From the NCBI GenBank assembly GCA_965261925.1, contig OZ253486.1, positions 2,170,001 to 2,234,000 on the forward strand: a DNA stretch of 64,000 nt. Direction: 5' to 3'. A model generated the notes under the pieces. It saw only the letters and a program-made list of their open reading frames with translations, was not told the origin of the DNA and did not search any database. The stretch's first letter is position 1. Each line of letters opens with the position of its first letter. The stretch is from Bin87 sp965261925 (GTDB lineage: Bacteria > Chloroflexota > Dehalococcoidia > Lucifugimonadales > UBA3495). A program made the translations under genes and the position numbers. Shown piece after piece: positions 53,479 to 64,000 of the stretch.

Positions 53479-54846
53479 ATGGGCGCAACTGAAATGGTGG
53501 CAAAGTGGATCGTTGATACAACGTATGAAGACATACCGCCGGACGCGATCCGCGTAGCCAACGAGTCCTGCTTCGATCTGGTCGGCGTTATCCTGGCCGG
53601 CTCGACACAGAAGGTGGGCGACATCATCCGCAACTATGCCGGGGAACTCGGTGGCAACGAAGAAGCGACCATCCTCGCCACCGGCGAGCGCACCTCCGTG
53701 TTGAACGCCGCCCTGGTCAACGGCACCATGGGACACGCCTTAGACTATGACGACTTCGGCGGTTTCGGGCACCCCACCGTTGCGATTTTCCCCGCCTTGA
53801 TGGCCCTGGGCGAGAGCATCGGCGCCACCGGCCGCGACCTGATGGAAGCCTACGTCGTGGGTTGTGAGGTTGGGTTGGCGGTCGATTACGCCACCCACTA
53901 CCACACCCATCAGATGCACCGCGGCTTCCACAGTACGGCCATCTTGGGTCGTCTGGCCGCAGCGGCGGCCTGTGCCAAGTTGCTCAAGCTGGACGAGCAG
54001 CAGACCACCATGGCGCTGGGTATGGCCGGTTCCATGGCCGGCGGTGTGATCCACAACTTCGGCACCATGACCAAGCCATTGCATGCCGGGATGACCTGCC
54101 GGGACGGCGTCATGGCCGCCCAGTTGGCGCAGCGCGGTTTCACCGCCGGCGACCAGATCCTTGAGCATCCCGTCGGCTTCACCGCCACCGTCATCGGCGA
54201 CGAGGACACCGACCTTTCAGCCGCGGCGGATAAACTGGGCAAGCCGTTTCGCGTTCAGGATGCTTTGATGATCAAGAAGTACCCGTCCTGCGGCGGCAAC
54301 CACGCCATGCTGGATAGCGTTTTCGGCCTGATGCGGGAGTACGAGTTTGGCTACGAAGACGTCGCCAACGCCGAGGTGGTGCAGTCTTACGCCTCCACGG
54401 TGATGCTGTACGAAGAACCCGAAACCGATCTTAAGGGCAAGTTCAGCGCCAAGTACAACATGGCCGCCGCTCTGGTCGACGGCGAGATCGGTATCGACAC
54501 GTTCACCGATGAGAAGATCGCGGAGAGCGATGTCCAGGACATGATGGACCGTGTCCGGTTGCGCGTTCAATCCAAGTGGGAACTGGGCGGCAGCGAGGTC
54601 TCCAAGGGCGTTCCGATCCGCATCACCCTGAAGGACGGGCGCGTCATCGAGCACGAGACCCCGCGCGGCGAGATCCTGGGCAGCCAAGTGAATCCGTGGG
54701 GGATGGACAATATCACCGGCAAGTTCCGCGAGAACGTCGGCCTGGTCCTGTCCGACGATCGCGTCGACGACGCTGTACGCCAATGGCAGGACGTGACCCG
54801 AGTCAGCGACGTCGGAGAGGCGATCCGGGGAACGCTGGTGCGTTAG
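53479..54846 (+). CDS. MmgE/PrpD family protein
   Basis: 455 residues, related to 2-methylcitrate dehydratase and immune-responsive gene 1. Blocks VNGTMGHALDYDDFGG (contains active-site Asp/His), HPTVAIFPALMALGE, HTHQMHRGFHSTAILGRLAAAAACAKLL, TKPLHAGMTCRDGVMAAQLAQRGFT and KKYPSCGGNHAMLDS are the family core. Most members outside propionate metabolism are dehydratases or isomerases of unknown substrate. GGAGG at 53465-53469 precedes the ATG. A hairpin follows. Confidence 0.9.
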   Translation: MGATEMVAKWIVDTTYEDIPPDAIRVANESCFDLVGVILAGSTQKVGDIIRNYAGELGGNEEATILATGERTSVLNAALVNGTMGHALDYDDFGGFGHPTVAIFPALMALGESIGATGRDLMEAYVVGCEVGLAVDYATHYHTHQMHRGFHSTAILGRLAAAAACAKLLKLDEQQTTMALGMAGSMAGGVIHNFGTMTKPLHAGMTCRDGVMAAQLAQRGFTAGDQILEHPVGFTATVIGDEDTDLSAAADKLGKPFRVQDALMIKKYPSCGGNHAMLDSVFGLMREYEFGYEDVANAEVVQSYASTVMLYEEPETDLKGKFSAKYNMAAALVDGEIGIDTFTDEKIAESDVQDMMDRVRLRVQSKWELGGSEVSKGVPIRITLKDGRVIEHETPRGEILGSQVNPWGMDNITGKFRENVGLVLSDDRVDDAVRQWQDVTRVSDVGEAIRGTLVR

Positions 54847-54873
54847 CGTTCTCCTGGTCCGAACGGCGCCAAA

Positions 54874-54908
54874 CCAATGGGGGCAAGCCCACGGCTTGCC
54901 CCCATTGG
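54874..54908. terminator. Perfect 16-bp hairpin between convergent genes
   Basis: CCAATGGGGGCAAGCC (54874-54889) pairs fully with 54893-54908 around loop CAC. It lies between the MmgE/PrpD stop (54846, +) and the ammonium transporter stop (54937, -). No T-run, so it may work by blocking or as an mRNA end rather than as a classic terminator. Confidence 0.75.
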
Positions 54909-54936
54909 TGTCTGCGTAGGTGACACCCCGTCGTGC

Positions 54937-56325
54937 CTAATCGTCGTCCATCTCCGGCATGAGCACGAATTCGGGGTACGACTCCATGCCCAGTTCTGCT
55001 GCGTCCTGGCCCAGTCGTTCGGCATTTTCTGAGACCCGGGCGCCGATGGTCTTTTCGATGGCGAACCAGACGATCCACGATGCGCCGAATACAAAGGCGC
55101 CAATGGACGCTATGCCGACCAGCTGGACGCCGATGTTCCCTCCGGCCGCAATGCACACGGCTACCGTGCCCCACACGCCGGCAAACAGGTGCACGGGCAC
55201 CGCCCCAACCACGTCGTCGATCTTCAAAATTTCCAGTAGCTTGAGACCACCGGTACATATAGCGCCGCCGACGATGCCGATGATCACTGCCCAGAAGTGG
55301 GTCAAGATATCCGGCCCTGCCGTGATGGACACCAACCCGGCCAGCGCGCCGTTGAGACACACCAGCAGGTCGATACGCCCGAAAACGAGGCGTGACAAAG
55401 CCATGGCCGTGATCACTCCAGCCGCCGCCGCAAGGTTCGTGTTTATCAGCACGTTGCTCATCGCCACCGCGTCAACTGCCGAACCGAGGGCTAACTGCGA
55501 CCCGCCGTTGAACCCGAACCACCCGAACCACAGGATGAAGACCCCCAGCGTAACCAGCACCACGTTGGACGGCGGCGTGGCCCGCACGGTCCCATTCTGG
55601 CGGAACTTGCCCAGGCGCGGTCCGACCACCAGCATACCGGCCAGCGCGGCCCACCCACCGGTGCTGTGCACGATGGTGGACCCGGCGAAGTCCTGAAAGC
55701 CCATCGCTGCCAGCCAGCCGCCGCCCCATGTCCAGGCTCCGACCACGGGATAGATCAACGCTGTCAGCACCAGCGTGAACACGAAAAAGCTCCACATCCT
55801 GACCCGCTCGGCCAACGCCCCGGAAACGATGGAAGCAGTGGTCGCCACGAACACCATCTGGAAGAACCAGTCGGACATCACCGAATAGCCGTTATCGATC
55901 ACCGCTCCCAGCGCCGACTCGTCGCCGCCCAGCAACGCGATCTCATCCGCCGACGGCCCGTACAGCGGCCATACCACCGTGCCGATCACCTGCTCTACGT
56001 TGTTGTACATCAGGTTGTAGCCGATGAAGTAAAACGCCAGCCCGGCGATTGAATAGAGCCCGATGTTCTTGAGGCAGATCATCGCGGCGTTCTTGGTCCG
56101 CACTGAGCCGGCTTCCAGCATGGTGAACCCGGCGCACATCCACATCACCAGCGCGCCCCAGATTAGGAACGCGAAGGTATTCAGGACGAACTTTGTCTCC
56201 TCGCTGACTCCAGACGCGTGCGCCATGTGAGGCCAGGCGACGAAGGCCAGCGCCGGCAGGATCAGCGCCGCCGCAATGGCAATGAGACGGTATCTCGAAA
56301 ACGACAGGACCCGGTCAATCAGCAT
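54937..56325 (-). CDS. amt: Ammonium transporter
   Basis: 462 residues, 11 to 12 membrane helices after a cleavable-type N-terminus (LIAIAAALILPALAFVAWP). The Amt twin-His pair is visible as DFAGSTIVHSTGG and VGAVPVHLFAGVWG. Other motifs: LEAGSVRTKNA, LGVFILWFGWFGFNGGS, NGALAGLVSITAG. The cytosolic tail is long and acidic (EMDDD end). No glnK regulator gene is adjacent, which is usual in some Chloroflexota but not most bacteria. Confidence 0.95.
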   Translation of the reverse strand: MLIDRVLSFSRYRLIAIAAALILPALAFVAWPHMAHASGVSEETKFVLNTFAFLIWGALVMWMCAGFTMLEAGSVRTKNAAMICLKNIGLYSIAGLAFYFIGYNLMYNNVEQVIGTVVWPLYGPSADEIALLGGDESALGAVIDNGYSVMSDWFFQMVFVATTASIVSGALAERVRMWSFFVFTLVLTALIYPVVGAWTWGGGWLAAMGFQDFAGSTIVHSTGGWAALAGMLVVGPRLGKFRQNGTVRATPPSNVVLVTLGVFILWFGWFGFNGGSQLALGSAVDAVAMSNVLINTNLAAAAGVITAMALSRLVFGRIDLLVCLNGALAGLVSITAGPDILTHFWAVIIGIVGGAICTGGLKLLEILKIDDVVGAVPVHLFAGVWGTVAVCIAAGGNIGVQLVGIASIGAFVFGASWIVWFAIEKTIGARVSENAERLGQDAAELGMESYPEFVLMPEMDDD

Positions 56326-56514
56326 CTTTATGCTCCGTTCGTCCGTGCAAAGGTCGCCGCGTTACATCAATATGCTGCTGTTTATGGAGTGCAGCTAGGA
56401 TCTAGCGTTCCCGCTCACCACCGATCGCCACCTGGGATGACACAGGTGGCTTGCCTCCCAATGCCGGGAGATAATTCCTCGCTATTGAGTGCGGCGTCCC
56501 CGCGGGAGAAACGC

Positions 56515-56952
56515 TTACGGTTCCAACCGGATGGAATCTCCGATTTTCATTTCCCCACCTTGGAGCACTACAGTAAGGATGCCGCGCCGGCCGAAGATTT
56601 CTTTTTGCAAGCCCGGAATGAGCGCATCCATCTTTTGGCATGGCTCACAGTCGCCTGTCACCTCCAGGGTGACGTGGCTGTCCGGGTCGCCGATGAAAAA
56701 GACCTGCCCCTGTCGAGCTTCCGACAAGTCCATTCCGGTTACCGTGATGTTTTCTTTTATCTGGCCTGGCTCCAATCCATAATGATCCAGGGTTTCTTTG
56801 TCCATCACCAGGACCTGCCGCAGGTTTCGCGGGTTGCGGCTGCGATCGCCCTCCAACCCTTCCGCGGAGATTGCCCTGGCCTCCTGCACCGGGTCGGGCG
56901 GGGTACCTTTCACGCGGGCGATGTGCAAGTTGACTATGGTACCGGATTGCAT
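56515..56952 (-). CDS. MOSC domain protein
   Basis: 145 residues. GTIVNLHIARVKGTPP, ISAEGLEGDRSRNPRNLRQVLVMD, LEPGQIKENITVTGMDLSEARQGQVF and the Cys block EVTGDCEPCQKMDALIPGLQKEI match MOSC domains, which handle the sulfur of molybdenum cofactor or related chemistry. ATG 56952 has AAGGAG 8 nt ahead. It may be a molybdenum-sulfur carrier for a molybdoenzyme outside the window; moeA at 25.5 kb supports a Mo-cofactor pathway. Confidence 0.87.
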   Translation of the reverse strand: MQSGTIVNLHIARVKGTPPDPVQEARAISAEGLEGDRSRNPRNLRQVLVMDKETLDHYGLEPGQIKENITVTGMDLSEARQGQVFFIGDPDSHVTLEVTGDCEPCQKMDALIPGLQKEIFGRRGILTVVLQGGEMKIGDSIRLEP

Positions 56953-57137
56953 GGTATGGCTCCTTAATGTACTGGGCCGGTCGGGGCCTCGTCTCTGTGG
57001 GGGTGAGCGATACCGGATTTTAGGATATGGCCGGGCCGTTGGCAAACGGCGGCTTTGCCGCATGTCCGAACCATTGGGTAGAATGCAGGTCAATCCGTTC
57101 GCCCCGAAAGTTTCCGGGGTGCTGTGAGGCGTTTGAT

Positions 57138-57989
57138 ATGGCTTACGAGTTCATCAAGACCGAAGTCGTGGACGGCGTGCTGGTGATGACCATGCACGAC
57201 CCGCCCACGCGAAACGCATTGGGCCCGGACATGGCAGCTGAAATGTTCGATCGGCTCGACGAGTTCGAAAACAACCCGGGGGAGCGCGTGCTGGTCCTTA
57301 CCGGTACCGAACCGTCCTTCTGCTCCGGCGCCAACGTGCGCGGTTTCCGCCGGCGTATCGAGGAACGTGAAGCGGGAGCCGAGCCGGAACCCCTGACCTG
57401 GGGAAAAATGGAGTACATGAAGGGACGCCAGTCCCAGGTGGAAAGCGGCCCGCGGGTAAACTTTGTGCCGCTCCGCATCTATGACCTGCAGAAGCCGTCC
57501 ATCGCCGTCGTCAACGGCCCGGCGGCCGGCGTCGGTTGTGGTCTCGCCCTGTCCTGCGATATCCGTGTTGTCGGCGACAGCGGACGTCTGTCCGAGCGGT
57601 TCGTCCTCAACGGGCTCATACCCGGCGACGGAAGTTGCTGGCAGTTGCCTAAACTAATCGGGACCAGCAACACCCTGCTGCTCCAGTACACCGGGGACTG
57701 GATGGGCGGCGAGGACGCCGTGCGCATCGGGCTCGCCAGTAAGTCCTTTCCCGACGACCAACTGATGGAAGGCGCCATGGAACTGGCAACCCGGATCGCC
57801 AGTGGGCCGACGGTCGCTCATTCGCTGACCAAGTACCTCGTGCAGGAAAGTATGGATCTCACGTTCCGGGAAGCTCTGGAGTTGGCCTCTGCGGCACAGG
57901 AGCATGTTCGCCGCACCGAAGATCACAAAATCGCCGTGCAGTGGTTCCTGGACAAAAACCGCGGCATGCCTCCATTCGTGGGGCGCTGA
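57138..57989 (+). CDS. Enoyl-CoA hydratase/isomerase family protein
   Basis: 283 residues, crotonase fold. GTEPSFCSGANVRGF and GPAAGVGCGLALSCDIRV are the oxyanion-hole and central-core blocks, with NGLIPGDGSCWQLPKLIG and AVRIGLASKSFPDDQL later. A charged insert (RRRIEEREAGAEPEPLTWGKMEYMKG) sits after the first block. Hydration or isomerisation of an acyl-CoA is expected; specificity unknown. ATG 57138 has a weak upstream site. It is the last protein gene before the 23S rRNA. Confidence 0.9.
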   Translation: MAYEFIKTEVVDGVLVMTMHDPPTRNALGPDMAAEMFDRLDEFENNPGERVLVLTGTEPSFCSGANVRGFRRRIEEREAGAEPEPLTWGKMEYMKGRQSQVESGPRVNFVPLRIYDLQKPSIAVVNGPAAGVGCGLALSCDIRVVGDSGRLSERFVLNGLIPGDGSCWQLPKLIGTSNTLLLQYTGDWMGGEDAVRIGLASKSFPDDQLMEGAMELATRIASGPTVAHSLTKYLVQESMDLTFREALELASAAQEHVRRTEDHKIAVQWFLDKNRGMPPFVGR

Positions 57990-58033
57990 CTGACAACTGC
58001 TAGTCGCAACCGCGAGAAAGCGCCCGGTTGCCC

Positions 58034-58062
58034 TTGACGATAGGCGGCGCACAGGATATAGT
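58034..58062 (+). promoter_or_regulatory. Sigma-70-type promoter for 23S rRNA
   Basis: TTGACG (58034-58039), exactly 17 nt, then TATAGT (58057-58062). It stands in the otherwise featureless gap 57990-58165, about 105 nt before the outer processing stem, pointing into the 23S gene. So the 23S gene has its own promoter. Confidence 0.75.
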
Positions 58063-58165
58063 GTCCATCCATCAACCGAACTGCGGGCGCCCTCCAGCGA
58101 GGGTTCCCGGCCACCGGCAAAAAGCCGTCGAGGCAGCAATCGGTTGGCGTGCTTAACAACTGAAT

Positions 58166-58214
58166 AGGAAATTTGAACTGTAAGAACCGAGTCTAAGGAA
58201 TTTGAAGTTCCTAG

Positions 58215-58226
<12 letters not shown>
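58166..58226 (+). repeat. 5' arms of the 23S precursor processing stem
   Basis: AGGAAATTTGAACT (58166-58179) pairs with 61259-61272, and 58181-58226 (TAAGAACCGAG ... GCGTGGGTCAAAT) pairs along nearly its whole length with 61195-61240. Such a duplex is the usual RNase III target for releasing 23S rRNA. Confidence 0.85.
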
Positions 58227-61194
<2,968 letters not shown>

Positions 61195-61206
<12 letters not shown>

Positions 61207-61272
61207 CTAAGAGCTTCTAATTCTCTTGGCTCGGTTCTTATTCACCCACTAACATCCAAGTTCAAATTTCCT
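61195..61272 (+). repeat. 3' arms of the 23S precursor processing stem
   Basis: Complement of 58181-58226 (here 61195-61240) and of 58166-58179 (here 61259-61272). It separates 23S from tRNA-fMet. Confidence 0.85.
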
Positions 61273-61301
61273 GTTCGGTTGATGGCGCTTCGGCGCCACA
61301 T

Positions 61302-61376
61302 CGCGGGGTGGAGCAGTGGCAGCTCGTCGGGCTCATAACCCGAAGGTCGTTGGTTCGAGTCCAACCCCCGCTACCA
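61302..61376 (+). tRNA. tRNA-fMet (initiator, anticodon CAU)
   Basis: 75 nt with encoded CCA. The anticodon loop CTCATAA has CAU, closed by the initiator hallmark of three G:C pairs (CGGG / CCCG). Positions 1 and 72 (C and U) are unpaired, another initiator feature. T-loop TTCGAGT is normal. It lies 30 nt beyond the 23S processing stem and is probably transcribed with 23S. Confidence 0.95.
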
Positions 61377-61381
61377 ACAAT

Positions 61382-61402
61382 ATCCCTGCTTAAAGCAGGG
61401 AT
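61382..61402 (+). terminator. Hairpin after tRNA-fMet
   Basis: ATCCCTGCT / AGCAGGGAT stem (9 bp) with loop TAA, 6 nt past the tRNA, followed by TT. Likely end of the 23S-tRNA transcript. From here to 61664 I see no gene. Confidence 0.75.
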
Positions 61403-61664
61403 TTCGCTTGCCTGGCGTCGGTTTATCAAGAAGAACTGCTCAACCGCAACCTGCGGGGTTTCGCTCCGCCACCATCTAACTGGCGTCCCTTCGCTTGAAC
61501 TCGACAATTATCGCCCACTCCTCACCATCGGCGGATCAGAAACCTGACCCCCTGCCGATAACCGGTGAGCTGGCCGATCCGGGACCTTCGCACCGCTGCA
61601 GGCCGCGAACAAACGAAATGCTCCCGACTAGCACGCGCCGACCCCAAGTCCCGGAACTCGGCCA

Positions 61665-62520
61665 TGTCAGCGACTTCAAATGTAATTCGAGGCGGTAAAG
61701 TGGCCGTCATGGGCGGGATGATCGCCGGGTTACGGCGTTAGAAATTGTACTTCCGGCCGCCTTCCATAGGGTTGATCATCAGCCTTTGGAAGCTGGTATG
61801 GATGTACGAAGTGGAAACGGACGCGCGGGTGCGCCGAGGCCGCAGGGTAGAGAGGATGAACGCCAAGGAATCTTCCCGGGTATGCGGCCCGCACCGGGAC
61901 ACGGTGCGGGACTTGCTGACTTGCTCATGGCCGGCGTCAGATCTCTCCACGTAAGCCCAGGCTCGAGTTCTTGACGGGTGTAATCGACGCGATACTCGAA
62001 GGCGACACGCGGGTCCCCAAGAAACAGCGCCACACGGTTAAGCGCATCTTCGAGCGGTTGCTGGACGAGTATAGGTTTGGCGACCAGTACACCGTAGTCA
62101 AGGACTTCGCCAAAGAGCAAAGACGGTGTGGCCAGGAAATGTTCGCGCGGTTGCCTCGTGCACCGGGTCACACCTACTGCGATTTCGGGGAGGTGATGGC
62201 GATCATCGCCAGCGTGGAGGGGAAGGTGCACTACTTCGGCGTGGACCTGCCCCAGTGACGGTTGCTTCGTGAAGGCCTATCCGGCGGAGACCACCGAGGT
62301 GTTGCTGGACGGCCACATGCCCGCGTTCGCCTTCCTGGGAGGTGTCCGCCAGAGCATCCTTTGCGACGAAACCAGGCTGGCGACGGCCCGGATACTTGGC
62401 GACGGTCGTGGGAAGCGCACGTGGGCGTTCAGCGAGTTGCAGTCGCATTGCCTGTTCGAGGACAAATTCGGGCGGCCCGACACTGGCCTGATCGGGGCAG
62501 GCAGTCGGTGCTGGCGATGA
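61665..62520 (+). mobile_element. IS21-family remnant (left end and istA part)
   Basis: The DNA from 61665 begins TGTCAGCGACTTCAAATGTA, as IS21-type left termini do, then carries istA-like sequence to about 62520, where homology stops. The C-terminal part of istA and istB are missing, so the element is dead. Confidence 0.75.
61745..62520 (+). pseudogene. istA: IS21 transposase IstA, broken in three frames
   Basis: Three consecutive pieces in different frames reproduce IstA order. First (to 61954): a helix-turn-helix reading NAKESSRVCGPHRDTVRDLL. Second (61971-62258): AILEGDTRVPKKQRHTVKRIFERL, QRRCGQEMFARL, GHTYCDFGEVMAIIASVEGKVHYFGVDL, including the D-F-G catalytic block. Third (about 62269-62520): VKAYPAETTEVLLDGHMPAFAFLGGVRQSILCDETRLA and RTWAFSELQSHCLFEDKFGRP. 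Shifts occur near 61955-61970 and at the CAGTGAC near 62253. The last third of the protein is gone. Confidence 0.82.
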
Positions 62521-62855
62521 GGAATTAGCAGTGACATTCCACTCCGTGGGTGAACGTGGCGTGGCTCTCGGAGTGATGATGCCCGGAGTGGTCCACGGCC
62601 CACCGGACCGCGATGGCGCGATAGGAGCATGGGAGCGGAAGGTGCCGGAGATGACGGTCTCGGTAGTGGGCGGCTGCTGAAGCAATCGGAATCGGCTGTC
62701 GTCGGCAATTATCAGCATTACGCGGCAAGTGAGTACGGATACAATGGGCTCGTCCAAAGTAGGTACTGTCCGGACGCTGCGTCATTCGGGTCCAGGACGG
62801 CTGGCGGCATTGTTCGCGGGTTCATCCAAAGCCGCCAACTCGTGCGAGGCGAGCA

Positions 62856-63467
62856 ATGAAGTCGGTCGTGACTTGGATTTTACGTCTCTGCTCATTGGTG
62901 GTGATCTTGGCGCCGAGGCACGCCGTTCCCACGGTGATCGCCGGCGCCAAGATCACCAATGACGACAGGGACCCGGGAATTTACGACGACCAAGTCCTGT
63001 TCGGGCAGTCGGCGGTGTTCAGTGGCGCTTCCAAAGGATTGGGCCGGGAGATGCGCCTGGGTATACAGGCGGCGTTTCACGAGGCCAACCAAACGGGCGG
63101 CATCCATGGTCGTGAGTTGAGACTCCAAACCCTGGACGACGCTTACGAACCGGACTTTGCGATTCACACGACTCAGCGGCTCATTGAGAAATCGCAGGTT
63201 TTCGCCCTGATCGGTACGGTTGGCACGCCCACATCTCGCGTCGCAGCCCCTATCGCCCACGATGCTGGCGTGCCTTTCCTGGCTCCCTTCACCGGAGCGG
63301 AATTCCTGCGTGACCCGGCGTTGCACAACTCGCCGGTCATAGACATTGACGGTTTCGAGCTCGAATACGGACACAACGACAACCAGGGGTCGGACGCGGT
63401 GTCCTTAACGGTGATAGGCGCGGATGGGAATTTCAGGCAGGTGGATAAACTTGGGGGTGTGTACTGA
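62856..63467 (+). pseudogene. ABC transporter substrate-binding protein gene with internal deletion
   Basis: A 203-residue frame. After a signal-like N-terminus, residues ~40-155 match the first lobe of a Leu/Ile/Val-type periplasmic binding protein (VLFGQSAVFSGASKGLGREMRLGIQAAFHEANQTGGIHGRELRL, TPTSRVAAPIAHDAGVPFLAPFTGAEFLRD). Straight after FLRDPALHN the sequence jumps to PVIDIDGFELEYGHNDNQGSD and a short end that look like the extreme C-terminus of the same family. Normal members are about 380-400 residues, so roughly 180-200 residues seem to have been lost in frame. It is probably non-functional. No permease or ATPase genes follow. Confidence 0.72.
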
Positions 63468-63716
63468 CGGGTTCGTTCGGCATTGCCATCTCCGTTCGTG
63501 AGTGTGATCGGCGCGTTCTCCGTCTTTGTCCTGCTCGGACGGTAAGGGTGGCGTGGCCTTGGGCGTCGCAGGGGTTGGAGTAATCACCGCCCTCCGGGGC
63601 GACATTGGCGCAGTGGGTACTAAACCGAAGCCAAGGTGAAACCCGCACTTGGTTTAGATAGAATTGGAAGGAATTGAGAGGATCGGTTGGGAAGTTGCCG
63701 GGGGTTGCTGGTGGGT

Positions 63717-64000
63717 ATGCTGGAGATGGGAGCGCTGCTGGAGCGGTGGCGCATGGATGAGGCTGCGGTACGACGACGGATGTACCGAGCGCCGACGCCT
63801 CGGGAGCGGGAACGGTGGCACGCGGTGTGGTTGCTGGCGCGAGGCTGGACGGCCGCGGCCGCGGCCGCGGCGTTGGAACGGGACGCCCACACTATTGGCC
63901 AATGGGCCACGGCATTCCGGGAGGGTGGTCCTGAGGCGCTGGCTTTTGAGCAGTCAGGAGGTTCCCCCCGCATTGAACCGGGAGCGGCAGGCCGAGTTGA
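63717..64000 (+). mobile_element. 5' part of an IS630-type transposase, with a C-run frameshift
   Basis: From ATG 63717, continuing past the window edge. The winged-helix N-terminus RERERWHAVWLLARGWTAAA, LERDAHTIGQWATAFREGGP and ALAFEQSGGSP is typical of IS630 family transposases. At the C6 run just after GGTT (about 63963-63968), removing one C gives A-L-N-R-E-R-Q-A-E-L, the expected continuation; the actual frame reads R-I-E-P-G. So either a 1-nt insertion or a sequencing error is present. The catalytic region is outside the window. A CTAAACC / GGTTTAG pair at 63620-63657 lies upstream and might be an end. Confidence 0.75.

Noticed and set aside
57990..58165. 16S or 5S rRNA near the 23S gene
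   Set aside because: The flanks up to the enoyl-CoA hydratase on one side and to 61664 on the other show none of the conserved 16S or 5S blocks.
63405..63650. Minus-strand frames near 63.4-63.65 kb
   Set aside because: Short, basic, with no family motif; they may be remnants but cannot be supported as a gene.

Overview
The window is GC-rich (about 60%+) bacterial chromosome. Its gene content suggests a Chloroflexota member, perhaps a SAR202-like or other Dehalococcoidia lineage. Supporting hints are a CaiB/BaiF CoA-transferase, a thiolase paired with a DUF35 Zn-ribbon protein, an LLM-class (F420-type) oxidoreductase, a mandelate-racemase-type enolase, NIPSNAP and MmgE/PrpD proteins, a PAC2-family protein, and a 23S rRNA gene not linked to 16S or 5S. 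This assignment is inference; no 16S gene is present to test it.

Layout. 1-1.2 kb: non-coding, flanked by a divergent ~50-bp direct repeat. 1.2-5.8 kb: CoA-transferase, a brnT/brnA toxin-antitoxin pair whose antitoxin is split by an IS5-family element, then thiolase plus DUF35 protein and a terminator. 6.2-14.9 kb: housekeeping genes on + (Zn-ribbon coiled-coil protein, nitrilase-like hydrolase, fhs, def, CCA-adding enzyme, secD, secF). 14.9-23.5 kb: zinc alcohol dehydrogenase (-), nfo, a zincin, pgpA, ybeY (-), an acidic hypothetical protein, amidohydrolase, PAC2 protein, M20 peptidase and a ricin-B-like lipoprotein. 23.5-33.4 kb, all on -: infC-rpmI-rplT (infC with an AUA start), an acidic-tailed protein, moeA with a His-rich N-terminus, pheS and pheT separated by a DUF4258/DUF2283 pair, and two tandem acetyl-xylan-esterase-like hydrolases.

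33.4-34.4 kb holds a decayed transposase and one copy of a dispersed repeat. 34.4-41.7 kb is a catabolic block on + (phosphonate-type binding protein, HIBADH-like dehydrogenase, class IV aminotransferase, SMP-30 lactonase, sarcosine-oxidase-like enzyme, DUF4058, mandelate-racemase-like enzyme, crcB). 41.8-49.8 kb: dnaJ, prmA, a kinase-like protein with a PP2C phosphatase, and an inositol-phosphate synthase / GT4 / CDP-alcohol phosphotransferase set that could make phosphatidylinositol-type lipids, followed by an alpha/beta hydrolase. 49.9-58 kb: rubrerythrin-VIT1 fusion, SnoaL-like protein, LLM oxidoreductase, NIPSNAP, MmgE/PrpD, ammonium transporter, MOSC protein and enoyl-CoA hydratase.

58.0-61.4 kb: a complete 23S rRNA gene with a good promoter and long processing stems, followed by tRNA-fMet. 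61.6-64 kb is a graveyard of mobile and broken genes: a frameshifted IS21 remnant, an ABC binding-protein gene with an internal deletion, and the start of an IS630-type transposase.

The strongest out-of-the-ordinary signals are two broken small two-gene modules (brnTA cut by an IS; DUF4258 with an in-frame UGA beside a DUF2283 fusion between pheS and pheT), a nucleophile-less hydrolase next to an intact paralogue, the infC AUA start, and two families of intergenic repeats. No clearly new defence or secretion system was found.
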